Source: Gonapodya prolifera JEL478 (lineage: Eukaryota > Monoblepharomycota > Monoblepharidomycetes > Monoblepharidales > Gonapodyaceae). From it: a stretch of 64,000 bases of DNA. Numbering within the stretch: position 1 is the first letter of the stretch; every line of letters begins with the position of its first letter. Positions 1-11,500 of this stretch are shown piece after piece. The translations under genes and the position numbers were made by a program. The notes below the pieces were generated by a model. That model worked only from the letters and a program-made list of their open reading frames with translations, ran no database searches and was not told the DNA's origin. The stretch spans positions 310,001 to 374,000 of the forward strand of contig KQ965741.1 of assembly GCA_001574975.1 (NCBI GenBank). The letters run 5' to 3'.

Positions 1-33
1 AAAAAAAACCCGACGACGATCAAGGGCGCTTAC

Positions 34-1188
34 AAAAGATGATGGGGTTGCGCATGGCCTTCCTGAACTCCTTATCTCTGACAAGGACTCGCGCAACCTC
101 GAGCAGAATCGCGACGCCCGCCGCGTCGTCGCCGGCGCCCGTCGTGCCCGTGGTGGTGTCCGTGTGGGCGTTGAAGAGGATCGCGGTGGGTGGCGAGGCG
201 TCCGAGTCGGAGTCGGAGTACCCCGAGGGGACGAGGCGGGCGATCACGTTGGAGATTTGGTTGAAGCTAGAGTGGTGTGGCGGAGGTGGCGGTGGACGCG
301 AAAAGTGAGTGGGTCGTGTGGTCAGCGGGGACGGTTCGAGATGTGGGATGTCCCACAGGCAATCTAGGTGCCATCAACACCATCCAACCTCGCAATCCCA
401 TCCAGCAAGACCTCGAAGAGCGTTTCGCTCTGCATGGGATATTCTTCGCGCTGCGAAAGTGGCCCGCTCTGCAAGAGCCTTGGTCTCCGTCGCTCAACAG
501 CCTCGGTCAGCGCCTAACGGCGCTTAGGCCTCGTGTCTCGCTTCGCTCGATGTGTCCTCGCTGCGCTCGCACAGCTCGCAACTTCGGCCTTCGGCCCCCG
601 TTGCTCGCGAACTCACTTTTTGGTGACATCAATACCTGCAATATCGAAGCGATGACTTCCCGAGGGCCGATGGACATGTACCTCCCATTTCACGCCATCG
701 GTAGCCTGGTTTCTCTGTGATTCGAGTGCCAGTGCGCCCAGCTCGCGCAAGAGGTACTCTTCTGTCCATTTTTCGCCGAGAGACCCGACCATGCGGCCGC
801 CAATGACGGATGCCAAGTGATGAATGTGATCCTTTGCGCGTGCCTCGGAAAACTCGAGGAGATGGGCATCGGAGGTGGAGTTTCTGTTGTCGATTGGAGG
901 CGGGAGGGAGTGCAGGCGGTGGTTAACAAACGCTGCAAGGAGGGCGATGTAGAGAGCGAGAAGAACGTATGTAAACAGCGGGTTCGCGAAGGAGAATTGC
1001 GACGGATTGGTGCTGCGATGTCGCGAGTTTTGCGAGTTTTGAGCGCGCCCCTTGAGCGTCGAGTCGGAGGTGGACACGTCTGCGGGCGGGACGGCGACCG
1101 CGTGCGATGCGGCGTGCGGTGCGCGATCGGGTGCGTCGTCATCCGCGTGTCTGCGTGCCGCTGCTGTTCTCCTCGTAACGTTGTCCAT
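34..1188 (-). CDS. M28-family ER metallopeptidase (ERMP1-like), 5' part only
   Basis: Probable zinc aminopeptidase anchored in the ER membrane. Exon 1 (1188-617) starts at MDNVTRR, then a ~60-residue Arg/Ala-rich cytosolic tail, one membrane segment (FTYVLLALYIALLAAF) and the luminal start SEARAKDHIHHLASVIGGR, the usual lead-in of this family. Exon 2 (266-34) reads ILFNAHTDTTTGTTGAGDDAAG. In M28 enzymes the His-x-Asp and the Asp of GDDAAG are zinc ligands. Donor GTGAGT at 616-611 and acceptor CTAG at 270-267 keep frame. Exon 2 ends at NPIIF with donor GTAAGC, so the rest of the catalytic domain and the C-terminal membrane part lie outside the window. The intron between the exons (267-616) carries a GC-rich repeat. 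Substrate unknown. Vacuolar PFF1-type M28 proteins are the alternative. Confidence 0.8.
481..610 (-). repeat. GC-rich dispersed repeat inside the peptidase intron (copy A)
   Basis: The stretch is very unlike its surroundings. It is GC-rich and built from short words such as GAGCGCAGCGAGG, GAGCGAAGCGAGA and CGAGGCCTAAGCGCC, and includes a small hairpin (AGCGCC GTTA GGCGCT). Read in the sense of the host gene, the words GAGCGCAGCGA, CGAGGCCTAAGCGC and GACCGAGG recur in the same order in an intron of SGD1 (about 52855-52990). It starts almost at the 5' splice site. No coding content is seen. Confidence 0.6.
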
Positions 1189-1559
1189 GTGTGTAAAAGA
1201 GTTTAGGCGGTGTGCTTTGAACTCCGACCACGGCACAACTGTTTCTTCTTTTGTAGTCTTTATTTCTTTTAATTCTTGGCTGATACAAACAGGAAATATA
1301 TGGATGGTGCTCTTTCTGTATGGCAGACTACTGGAAATACACTGCTGGTCACGTGTGGCTCACTCGTCCGTCGCTCTCAAAAGCCCACGGAATTGTTGCA
1401 TATAATTGATGTATTCCTTTGTGACGACAGGAGAAGACTAGCTGAAATCAAGCCGAGGAGAGAGGTACTTCTGTGGCAACATGGAACCAAATTGTAGTGT
1501 AGTTTTCTCTTTACATACTCCCGCACCCTACACATCGAATCTTTCACTTCCCAATCAAA
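1189..1559. other. Shared upstream region of divergent peptidase and UTP17 genes
   Basis: About 370 bp separate the two start codons. It is AT-richer than the flanking coding DNA, with pyrimidine runs near 1240-1275. It must hold both promoters. I see no clear TATA element or repeated operator. Confidence 0.5.
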
Positions 1560-4500
1560 ATGCGGCGCGCGGCGCTCGCCAGTGGGTCGGCGATTGGAGC
1601 GATCCGGACGACACAGGCAGCGCTCTTTTCCCATGACTCGAGGTGGGTGGGAATGTCCCAATCGAAGGAGTCCATCCAGTCCGACTGGACTTCTTGTCGC
1701 CTTTAAACTGACCCTCGCGACCCATCTTCCCGCTCTCACCCACTCTTCGCACCGCCTGGCACTGCACCAGCCTGTTTTTTATAACCGCGCCCGGGTGCAT
1801 TCGTGTCCACTCCACGCAAACGTCTCGCCTGGTGCGCACCTTGGCACCCACACCGGCCTCGGAGCCCGCCGCGCTGCAGCTGCACCCGTCGTCGCGGAGC
1901 CTCCTCTACGTCGCGTACGCTGATGGCAACGTCAGGCTGTGGGACTACGACAAGGGAGCGGTGGTGACCGAGTTGAAGCTGGGATTTCCTGTCATGCACT
2001 TTAGACTGGACCCTCTCGACCCCGCAGCGTGCTACGTCGTCGTCGGCAAGCACACAAAACCTGCACTTGCACCTGCACAACAGAGTGCCAGCCAGAGCCA
2101 CCTCGCATCCCGCTCCCGGTCCCAGTCGCCCGCACGCCAGTCTCCCTTACCCACCTCCGCCTCCGCAATGGACGACGACGCCGCCTCCCACCCGCCCACG
2201 CCTCGCTCCACACGAGCGCAAACTCCGCTTCGCATCTCCACCACCCTCGCTGCCGCCGCGGCGTCCGGCACTCCCAACCCTCGCGACTCCCCCGCGCCTT
2301 CCACCCCACGCGGTACAGAGCGGAGAGCCCAGCTGGGCACACCGGGGCAGGACGGTAAAGGCGCTGGATCTCAGAGCGATGGGAAGTCTTCGAGGTAAGT
2401 TGCTCGATGTCGGAACTGCCATGCCCCACCTGCGGAAGCATGTCAGGGCACACCTGGACCATTTCTTGGGAGCGAGAGCGTTCATCAAAACAGAATCAAT
2501 AGTTGCCATCACCTCGCTACTGTCACGAGGGGGACGGTGTACTGCGCGTCCACCACCACCACTCATCACAACCACCCCCACTCCCCACAGTCACACTCTT
2601 CCGCCACCCAAACCCACCACCCTGATCCTCTACCACGTGCACCTCCCGACCCTCTCCCTCGTGCGCATCTCCAAACTCGCTCGCTGCTCCTGGCTCGACA
2701 TCCACCGCTCGGGCGAGTGGCTCGTCGCGCTCGACGGCCGCCGCCTCTCCGTCTGGCGCCGCGACATGTCCCTCGCACCGTCGCGACCGTCGACGCCGTC
2801 CCGCCATTCCTCTACCTCCTCCTCCTCTTCCTCCGGCCTCACCCCAAGCTCAACCTCCACGCCCGCACCCGCCCCACCCATCGTGCGGGTCACGCACCGC
2901 GCGTACGACTTCCCCTCGCGCATCACGTGCGCCGCCATCCACCCGCGCGACGGCGCCGTGGCGCTTGGCGACGACACGGGGAAGATCCGACTCGTGTACG
3001 CGCTGGTCGGCGGCGTCCATTCGGCGGGAGGGCAGGGCGTGCGGCCCGTCCAGAGTATGATTCACTGGCACGCGCATGCCGTCGGGGCGGTGGCGTTTGG
3101 TGGTGATGGTGAGTGTTGTGTCTCTCGTTGGCTGGCGCTGGGAATATCTGGAGGATGTTTTGTGCCCCGAGTGTGAACGGGACGGGAGGATGACCGAGCG
3201 GTGCTGTGTTCCGTTGGCGTGAAGTGGATCAGTTGACGCTTTCACGGTGTACTCACCTACCGTGTACCCTTCCTCAAGGCACCTACCTCCTCTCGGGCGG
3301 CCTCGAGTCCGTCGTGGTCAGCTGGCACCTTTCCACGGGCCACCGGTCGTTCGTCCCTCGCCTGGGCGGCCCCATTCACTCCGTCTCCATCTGTCCCGAC
3401 GGGCGTCTGCACGCCGTGGGACTCGAGGGTGGTACCTTCAAGGTCCTTGCGGCACACTCGGGCCAGCTCCGTGCCGCCGTCGAAGGACCCAAGACCCCCG
3501 GATCAACGTCGAAGCACCTTGCCGCGCCAAATGCGAGCAAAGGGCTCAAGGGCGCCATCACGGTCGATCCTCGGTCCGGTTACCTTGCCCTGCCGGCCCC
3601 GCGCGGCGCTCTGCAGATGTGGGACGTAAGGGGCCATCGAGCGGCTGGCGAGGTGGAGGTCGTTCCTGGGAACTGGGTGAGCAGGACGGAAGAGACCGAA
3701 GCTGGGGAGGCCAGGGTCGTCGTGGTTGATTTTGACGTCTTGGGGTCCCTGATGGCGACGGCAGATGTCAGAGAAGGTGGGCTCATGGGCAAGGAGTTCG
3801 CGAAGGAAATTGGCGTCAAGGTATGGAAGTGGGAGGAAGAACGGCAGAGGTGAGATTTCCTGTTTGGGCGGCGGGGTGAAGCCATACCTAACAATGACCC
3901 GGCGCCAGACACGCCCTCGTGACGCGAATACCGAACCCTCATGGTCAGCGAGTACCCACCAACCTTGTCTTTCGCCCCGTCCGCCTCGCCACCCAATCAC
4001 CCTTTCTGCTGTCTGTCGCCTCGGGTGACCGCGCCTGCCGTTTCTTTTCTCCAAGCTCAGAGAACGACGCATGGCACCCGACGTGGCTCCCAACGTGGCG
4101 AGACCTTGCTTCGACCTGCGCATGCTGGTCTTCAGATGGGTCCGTCGCTGGTGTAGCATGGAAAGGAGGAGCGATAACGCTCTGGGATCCGGATGCGCGA
4201 GCGCTTGTTGGTGTCGTGGGGAGTGAGACGCGTCGCAAAATGTATTCCGGGGTGCAGTTTGTCGATGATGATCGGGCTTTATTGGCGTGGGATGGGTCGA
4301 GCGTGGATTGTTTTGATGCAGCCAGTGGAGCGATATGCTGGTCATGGCAACCAGCAAAGGATGGCGACGCGTTCCCAAGACTGGTCGGCATTGTGAAAGA
4401 TGGAAAGACAGTCGTGGTGGGATATCAGGGAAAGCGGCGGGCCGGGTTCCAGTGGATCGAGGAAAGCAGAGATCTTCGACTCAAGGGAAGCGTCGCCGTG

Positions 4501-5413
4501 GAGGAGGGATGCGAAGCCTTTGCACTAGTGAAAACGAATGCAGGTGTGATTGGTGATTCCCAACAAGGCTCTTTAGTGTACCTCGACCGGCATGGAACCC
4601 TGAGAGCAGTGACTCATGGGAAGGCGGTTGAGGCACTTGCCGAGCGTGGAGATTCCGAACCTTCCCAGAGAAACACGAACGCATTGGAGGTATTATTCGG
4701 GACTGCTACCGGTCCTGCACTTCCTCGAACGAAGCTTGACTTGTCTTCCACGAACCCCGCGAAACTGCAAGATCCACTGGTCGGCATGCCTGCACATCTC
4801 ATGCCACCGATCACCGTGATATTTGAAGAGATGATGGCAGGGATCATGGCCAAGGCCTCTTCTGTAGACGAGAATGGCCGGGAGCGACCAACGGAAGTGT
4901 CCGACACTGATAAAATCGCTTTGGACGATGTGTCGCCGGATCTACCCCCCGGAAATCCATTGAAAGACCGGGGGACTAGCAAACGGCTGGATGACTTGGT
5001 CGGGCTGACGGAGGATTTTTCATTTTTGGATTCCTTGATTCGCAACGAAGGTATGTCTCGAACAGTGGAATAAGAGGAAATGGGGCTCTGATCTTTTCAC
5101 TGCAGAGTATACCAAACCTACTTCGCAAGAATCTGTCGAACACGGAACGAACGACCGTTCAGCGCCGAAAAAGTTTGTCTCTGGGCGTGCAAACGGTGCA
5201 CCATCCTCCAAGTCGTCAAAACCTTCCAAACGGCATGCTCACTTGGCAGCCTTGTTTAAGGCGAATGGACATGCCAGCACAAATGGACATGTTGACGGAG
5301 CGGGTTCATGGTCCAATTCTTCAGAAGACGAAAGTGATGAAGACAGTGACTCTGATTCCCTGCCAGTTCCCTCCAAAAGCGGACCAGCAAACGGTCACGC
5401 CAACAAACGATAG
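1560..5413 (+). CDS. UTP17: UTP17/NAN1 (WDR75) WD40 protein of the small-subunit processome
   Basis: Nucleolar two-propeller WD40 protein of the t-UTP/UTP-A complex, which binds pre-rRNA early and supports Pol I transcription and 18S processing. Six exons were placed by eye: 1560-1642, 1771-2394, 2591-3108, 3279-3849, 3909-5050, 5106-5413. They total 3246 nt, exactly 1082 codons including the stop, which supports the model. It opens with an FSHDSSLFFITAPG blade, then NVRLWDY, a HWHAHAVGAVAFGGDGTYLLSGG blade, ESVVVSWHLSTGH and FVPRLGGPIHSVS. These align in order with human WDR75 (HWHHDMVMDLAF, LLSGGRESVLVEW, FLPRLGATIEHIS). Oddities are a Ser/Pro-rich disordered insert (~2060-2394) in the first propeller and a Ser/Asp-rich tail. 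The start is the first ATG of the frame, in good context. The next gene starts 105 bp downstream. Confidence 0.9.
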
Positions 5414-5518
5414 ACTTATAATTATAGCTCTTATAAGATACATTTTGTGAATAGCCCGATGACTTGATTGGGTCACAACTGATCATCAATGCAGTGAACC
5501 ATTTTCATCTCTCTGGCG

Positions 5519-8500
5519 ATGGACCTCTTTCGAAACCTAACGTCGAAGTTAAAACCACCATCATCACTTTCGCCAACCATTGGCGGCTCTCGCCGGCGAT
5601 CACCCACATCGAGCTCAACATCGGCCGAACCGCACCCGCCAAACCCACGATGCCCTTGGTGCGAAAAACTATCCTCAGAAACGGTTTTGTCAGGATCGAA
5701 AACAGTCGGATGGACGGAAGTGGTCGGTCTGGGGACACCAGAGCTATTCGAAGAATGGGCACAGTTCTCGTCTGTTCCTGTTGAAGATGAGGCAAGGAAG
5801 AAGGCCGGACTGCGTGCATTCGCGCGTGTGTTTAACATGTGGTGGAAGGCGCTGGACTTTGGGGACGTTACCGAAGAAGCGTTACACGCAGATCCGTTAT
5901 CACCGGAGAGCTGGATACATACCTCATCGCTACGTTCATTAATGCGATCAGAGCCACCATCTGGTCATTCGGGATCTGACTCGCCCACCAAATCAGAATA
6001 CAACCCCTCAGTTTCCCTCGAAGGTGGTCCTCCCTCCTCTGTTACAATTTCGCTCTGCATGGGGTTTTCAGAACTTGCAGAAAAGCTTCCGGCGCAAACT
6101 GAAGATGGCCATAATGATGTGTTGTACCCAGGGCTGCTTGACGATATTGCGCTCTTTTCCCGAACAATGGAGGTCCTGACTCGGTATAAGTTTGCCCGCG
6201 CGGTCATGCGTAATCACGGCGGCCCAGAAAGCCTTGGCAAAACGTTTGCTTCGATAGCTGAAATGTATTCTCGACCGAGGACCAACGCCAGTCCACTCAC
6301 CGAAGCCATTCTGTGTAGCATCACTACTGCGCTATCCAGGATAGTGGACCCAGCTCAAGTCTTCGTAGACTTTCTTCCCAACTTGTACCCCTCCGACATT
6401 TCAAAATTACCGCCTCTTTCTACCGTGGAAGAATTATTGGAAGACAAGGTGTCCAAGCTGGTCGTGGAGTCAGCGGTCCGTATACTTTCCTCAACAAATC
6501 CAGCTTCGCCACAAGCACCGACACCACGGCAGAGAACACTACAATTCATCTGCCTTGGGCTTCTGGGATGTTATCTTATATCGGAAAGACAACCCACACA
6601 TATCTTTGACAAAAGCGGTCTAGCCGCACTTATTGGGCTTATCGCTCCGTCAAAAAATTTGTCCAGCACCCCTACCGCCTTCAGGGTTCACCTACTTTCG
6701 ATGCGTATTGCGAATCTCGCGTGTCGCCTTCAGCCGCTTGTCGCGGAACAATGGAGCCTTTTAGAAGGGTGGAAGAGTGTTTCTGAACTTGTTCTTGGAA
6801 CGGCGAGCGAAAGCAATGTAGCCTCGGCATTTCCTAAGGACATTTGTGATAGCCTCTACTCTGATTTTCAGTCCCTATCATCATCGAATAATGCTTTGGA
6901 TTCTGACCCCCCAATCAAGTTGTCCTTGAGCGTTGACAGTAGAGCCCCGAACGTGACTGCGACATCAACGGAATTCAGCACTCTGACAATCGAAGAAATA
7001 GAAAAATCGTTCTTGGAGGTGAGTCCTCCAATCCTTGGGTTTCACTCGAAAATCGAATTCCACATTGCATCACAGGGGAAATTTCGGAACCTATCGCGGC
7101 GAGATTCAATATTGTCACCAATAGTGCCAATGGAACTCCGCCACCAGAAACTTGATGTCCTTTTCAGTATACTCGCGGAATCGGCGAAAAGCGCTCCTTG
7201 CAGAGACTTTCCTGTGCCAGAACGCACCGGACGACCTACCATCGTGACCTCGGTTTCAACAGACCACAGCGATGTTGAATGGATCTGCCGAGTAATCGCA
7301 CGATCTCTACACGAGTCTCGTATCGCGCATCAATCATTGTTGGCCCTCTACGTCATCCCTCTTATGGACGCCCCACTAACCAGTTCTGGAGATTTGCCTC
7401 CATCACAAGTCACCTTCAAACGGAAAAAGTGGCTGGAGGGATTCCTTAACTTTGGGGTGTGGGAAGAACTGTGGGAGGTGTGCAACTCAAATACACAACC
7501 ATTTGTGGATGATGCATCTGGACCTACAGAAGTGAATACTTCAACGAAAGCCGAGCCATCCCAGTTGGAAGAAAACCAGAGCGACCTACCTGAGATCATG
7601 GAAGAAGACCCGACATGTCATGACGTGTTGCCATCCACCACAGACAGCTCACCTTTTCGGACACCTGAATATGGAGACATCATTTATCGCAATGGTTTGT
7701 CTATCTTTGAACGAGCAGCTACGCTACCTCGTCTGGCAAATCAGGCAGAAATCGAGAAGTTTTTGATGTTGGTAAGGCATTTGGATTCAAGACGACCCTC
7801 CAACGTGATCGATGTAATGGCATCGCTCAAGCTAGTACTGGAAGCGAAACCCTACTCCACTCAGGTTCGAATATATCACTCTCAAAGTAGAGAGCAACAC
7901 TTATGGGCGGGATTCTTGCGTTAAGGTTTCGTTCAAAAATCAGGACCTGTTGGATTCCATCAATTCCCTTATCCTGCAGGCTGTAAATGCGTGTTCGGAG
8001 GTGCCGACGTCTCTTGACCCCTTGAACCATCGTGCGAAATGTGCTCTATTTGCATTCGTGGACTCTTTGGTGGAGCTTGCACCCTCATACATTGGCAGCG
8101 ACAGTCCATCGCTTGATATACTGCTGCAACTGATGTGTCGGAAGGGTGAGGGCACTTTCTCACCATCTTGTCTTCCCCTTTACTCACATCACCTGAATGG
8201 CAGGATGGTTCGATTTCAGAGTTGCTCTTTCCCAATACGTCAAGCTGATAGGCAGGTTTGTTCTTACTCTGCGAGTACTGACGCATAGCTTTGTCATGTG
8301 ATTCTTTAACCACTCAAGCCTCGTGGTACAACGACCCAATACCTTTTCAGAACCATTTGAACCAATGTCGCCCTCTGCCTTTTCCCCCAGCTCTGCCGAA
8401 CCCCCACGACTATCAGATGTTGGCAGTTCAAGAGTGTCAGATGCGGCTGAAAGGTCGCAGCGCAAGTTGTCTGCCGAAGAGATAAACTCCTCATCTCTAC

Positions 8501-11500
8501 TTTCACGATACTTGGACGCTTTCCCCCGCGAACTTAAGTCGGACTATGCCGCTACATTGCAGATTGAGCTTCTCAAAGGTGTACGAAAAACAATGGCAAT
8601 GTTCGCCGCCGGTTCCCGCCGAAGAAAGGTGGGGTCGCGTGGAAAGTTTCTCAAATTTTCGTTGTTTTACATTTTCATTTGTTTACTCCCAACGATACGT
8701 CTGTATTTTGCACACATCGCCCTGGGATTTGTAGACCCTCCAATGTTCGTGGGTTCGCGCTAAGCTGTTTGAGAAATTATTTGAAGTGATGATGCTCGAC
8801 GTTGATGTTACGGAACCTGATTCGAGCATGCGATCCCTGCTCGGTGAAGTGGTGAAAACGATTACACGTCTACTTGAGAACAATGAAGTTGCTCGGTCCC
8901 GCTTCGTAGAGATCGGAGGTTATCGCAGATTGTATGATTCTATCGTTCTACCTCGGAAAGTCAAGAATGCTCGTTGGTTCGAAAGCTGGGAGGTGATTCG
9001 ACTCCTCGTTGGAATGATGTTGGACGTAGAGGAATGGACCGACGAGTCCTCCGCCTCTGTGATACGTAATCGCCAAGTAGTAGAGTTGCTGATTCGTTTG
9101 GCAGCACAAATGAATTCGGAGCTTCAATGTCGCTTGATTTCGCATCTCTTGAGATTGGCTAGGTCTCACGATTTGAACAGGTGAATTTTCGGTTGAAGCA
9201 TACGAAATAATAATGATTCAACGTTCTCACTCATTGTGTTTGTCAGGAGTACTCTGAGTGCAGTCTCGTTGACTGATCGATTGCTGCATGACATTTTACC
9301 GACTTGTGAAAAGGATAAGAGCGTCGCCACCGACGCATTGAGGCTGATAGAAGAAGTAGCCTCATTTTCTATTTCCGGTTGGTGGACCACCTCTTCGTTT
9401 CCACGACAATGGGTGCTTTATCCCCTTCTTCTCACCATTTCTTCTGCACAGTCTCAGAAGTTAAGACATTGCTTGCTTGGCTCAGCAGATTGGCAGTGGC
9501 ATCAAGTGGACCTCGGAACATTGAAGACAAAGGAACTGTTGCGAAGTCCACTCATCAGTTGACGGTCGACGCATTGTCGAGGAACAACATTACTTTTGGC
9601 GAAGTTCTATCCGCTATTTCAAACCTTGCAAATCGCTCGACTGGCGATTTGGATATATTTTACATGCCCGGTGTGGAAAGTGGGATCCAATTACCATCGA
9701 TCGAACGGTTTCCCATCAGTTGGTCGGTCACAATATGGTGCAAGCTCGAAGCTCTTTCAGAGTCTGAGATCACAGGTTTCTTGGATGATGATCGACAAGA
9801 AGAGATATTTGATGACTCGGCGGCAACTGAAGAGGCTTCTGGCAAAAACTCCACTTCCGTCCGGACTTCAGCCCCATCCAAGTACCAACCTCGTTTGTTT
9901 TCATTTATCTCGACAACACGAAGCGGTGTAGAGGTTTTCTTTGATCGTGATGGATCAATGCATGTCGCAGTAGTTCGCAAAGGACAGATAATCGCGGATC
10001 ACAAGGTTCCCGGAATGGTTTTCCGTCGAGACATTTGGTATCATGTAGCGCTTTGCCAGGAGACGCACGTGCGCCCTTGGAACCGGACATCAGAAATTCA
10101 TTTGTATGTGGATGGTGTGCCGAAGCTTGACATTCGGGCGGAACCACTTCCGGATACCGAACCCTTCGATCAATGTTTCTTTGGAGCAACTCGATTAGGT
10201 TTTCACAGGACAGACGGATCACCTGTGTCTAGCATTTATGACAAACCACTTTTGGAGCGTCCTTTTGGAAGGCTTTGGGCACACTCACCGATAACACCGA
10301 CAGCAGAGCCTACACAAAGCACGGCGAAAGGCCAACGTTCTAGCTCGACCCCCTTGGGAAAGAGACTTTGGCAATCTTTCTGTGGCTATATCGGCCCAAT
10401 AACGATGTTCGACGATTCTCTCTCGCCGGAACTTGTTCGGGACATCCATCAACTTGGGCTCACATGTGGGACAACATTCTCCCCAAGTGAACGGGAGAAG
10501 TATCCTTCCGTCGAAAGTGAAAGATTGTTTGACGGGTGAGAGCTCAATCCATATTTGTGTCACACTTCGTCCTTTCTTATTGAGCCCGCCCTTCCCAAAT
10601 ACAAAACAGGGTGCTTTCTTCGAAACTACTTTTACTTTTTCACCCTCGAGCGCACGATCGCGATAATTATTCTGCGCCGAACCTGGCCTTTCGTACTTAT
10701 CAAGGGTCGTCCGCGCGTCTTCAGCGAGTAGCTTCGTGCCACACGAAGAGCTTCTCAACCGTCCTTCATGCCCTTGGTGGAATTGATACGCTTCTACCCT
10801 TGTTCTCAGCAGCGGCTGGGATGAAAGATTCTGTTAATATCGACAAATTTGGGATTCTCCTCTCCCTATTATCAGCCATTCTCGCGCAAGACTTTCTGCA
10901 TCGACGTGTCGCATTGGCAGATAAAATATCTCGTACTTTGAGTGTTATTCTAGCGCAGAAGAGTGATCTCCTTCACGCGAGTGGAGTAGACTCTTTGCAC
11001 GACCTTGTGGTAAGGCTAACGGAAGCCAACAGCGATTTGGCAGCTGATTTTACGGTCAACATACTGCTTAATTTTCGCTTTTGGAGTGCATGCACACGTG
11101 ACGTACAAGAGCATCACCTTGTTCGCCTTCACGCTATTTTCGATGATTCTGCGCACCCAGTTCATGACACCATTGTGGAGTGCGGCAGTATCCAACTTCT
11201 TCTCGATGTCCTTGAGGTAAGGCGATATACCTGTGGATCAAACGCTTTGAATCACTTGAAATTCGGAATAGGTGTATTATGGCTGCAATCACGACGAAGC
11301 TGTTCCTGTTGGGACAAAACAGCCTGGTTGCAACTCCGTGACAGAAATGAAAATCTTGAGAGCACTGCGGAAGAAACTATGGGACTTGGTCTACGCACAG
11401 TCGAAGGCAACTCCCGTCGCTGAGGTTGCTCGTGCATTTTACAATGCGTTGGCGCGCGCAGCTGAGGAAAATCACCGGAGTGAACTTTTTGCAACTTTGT

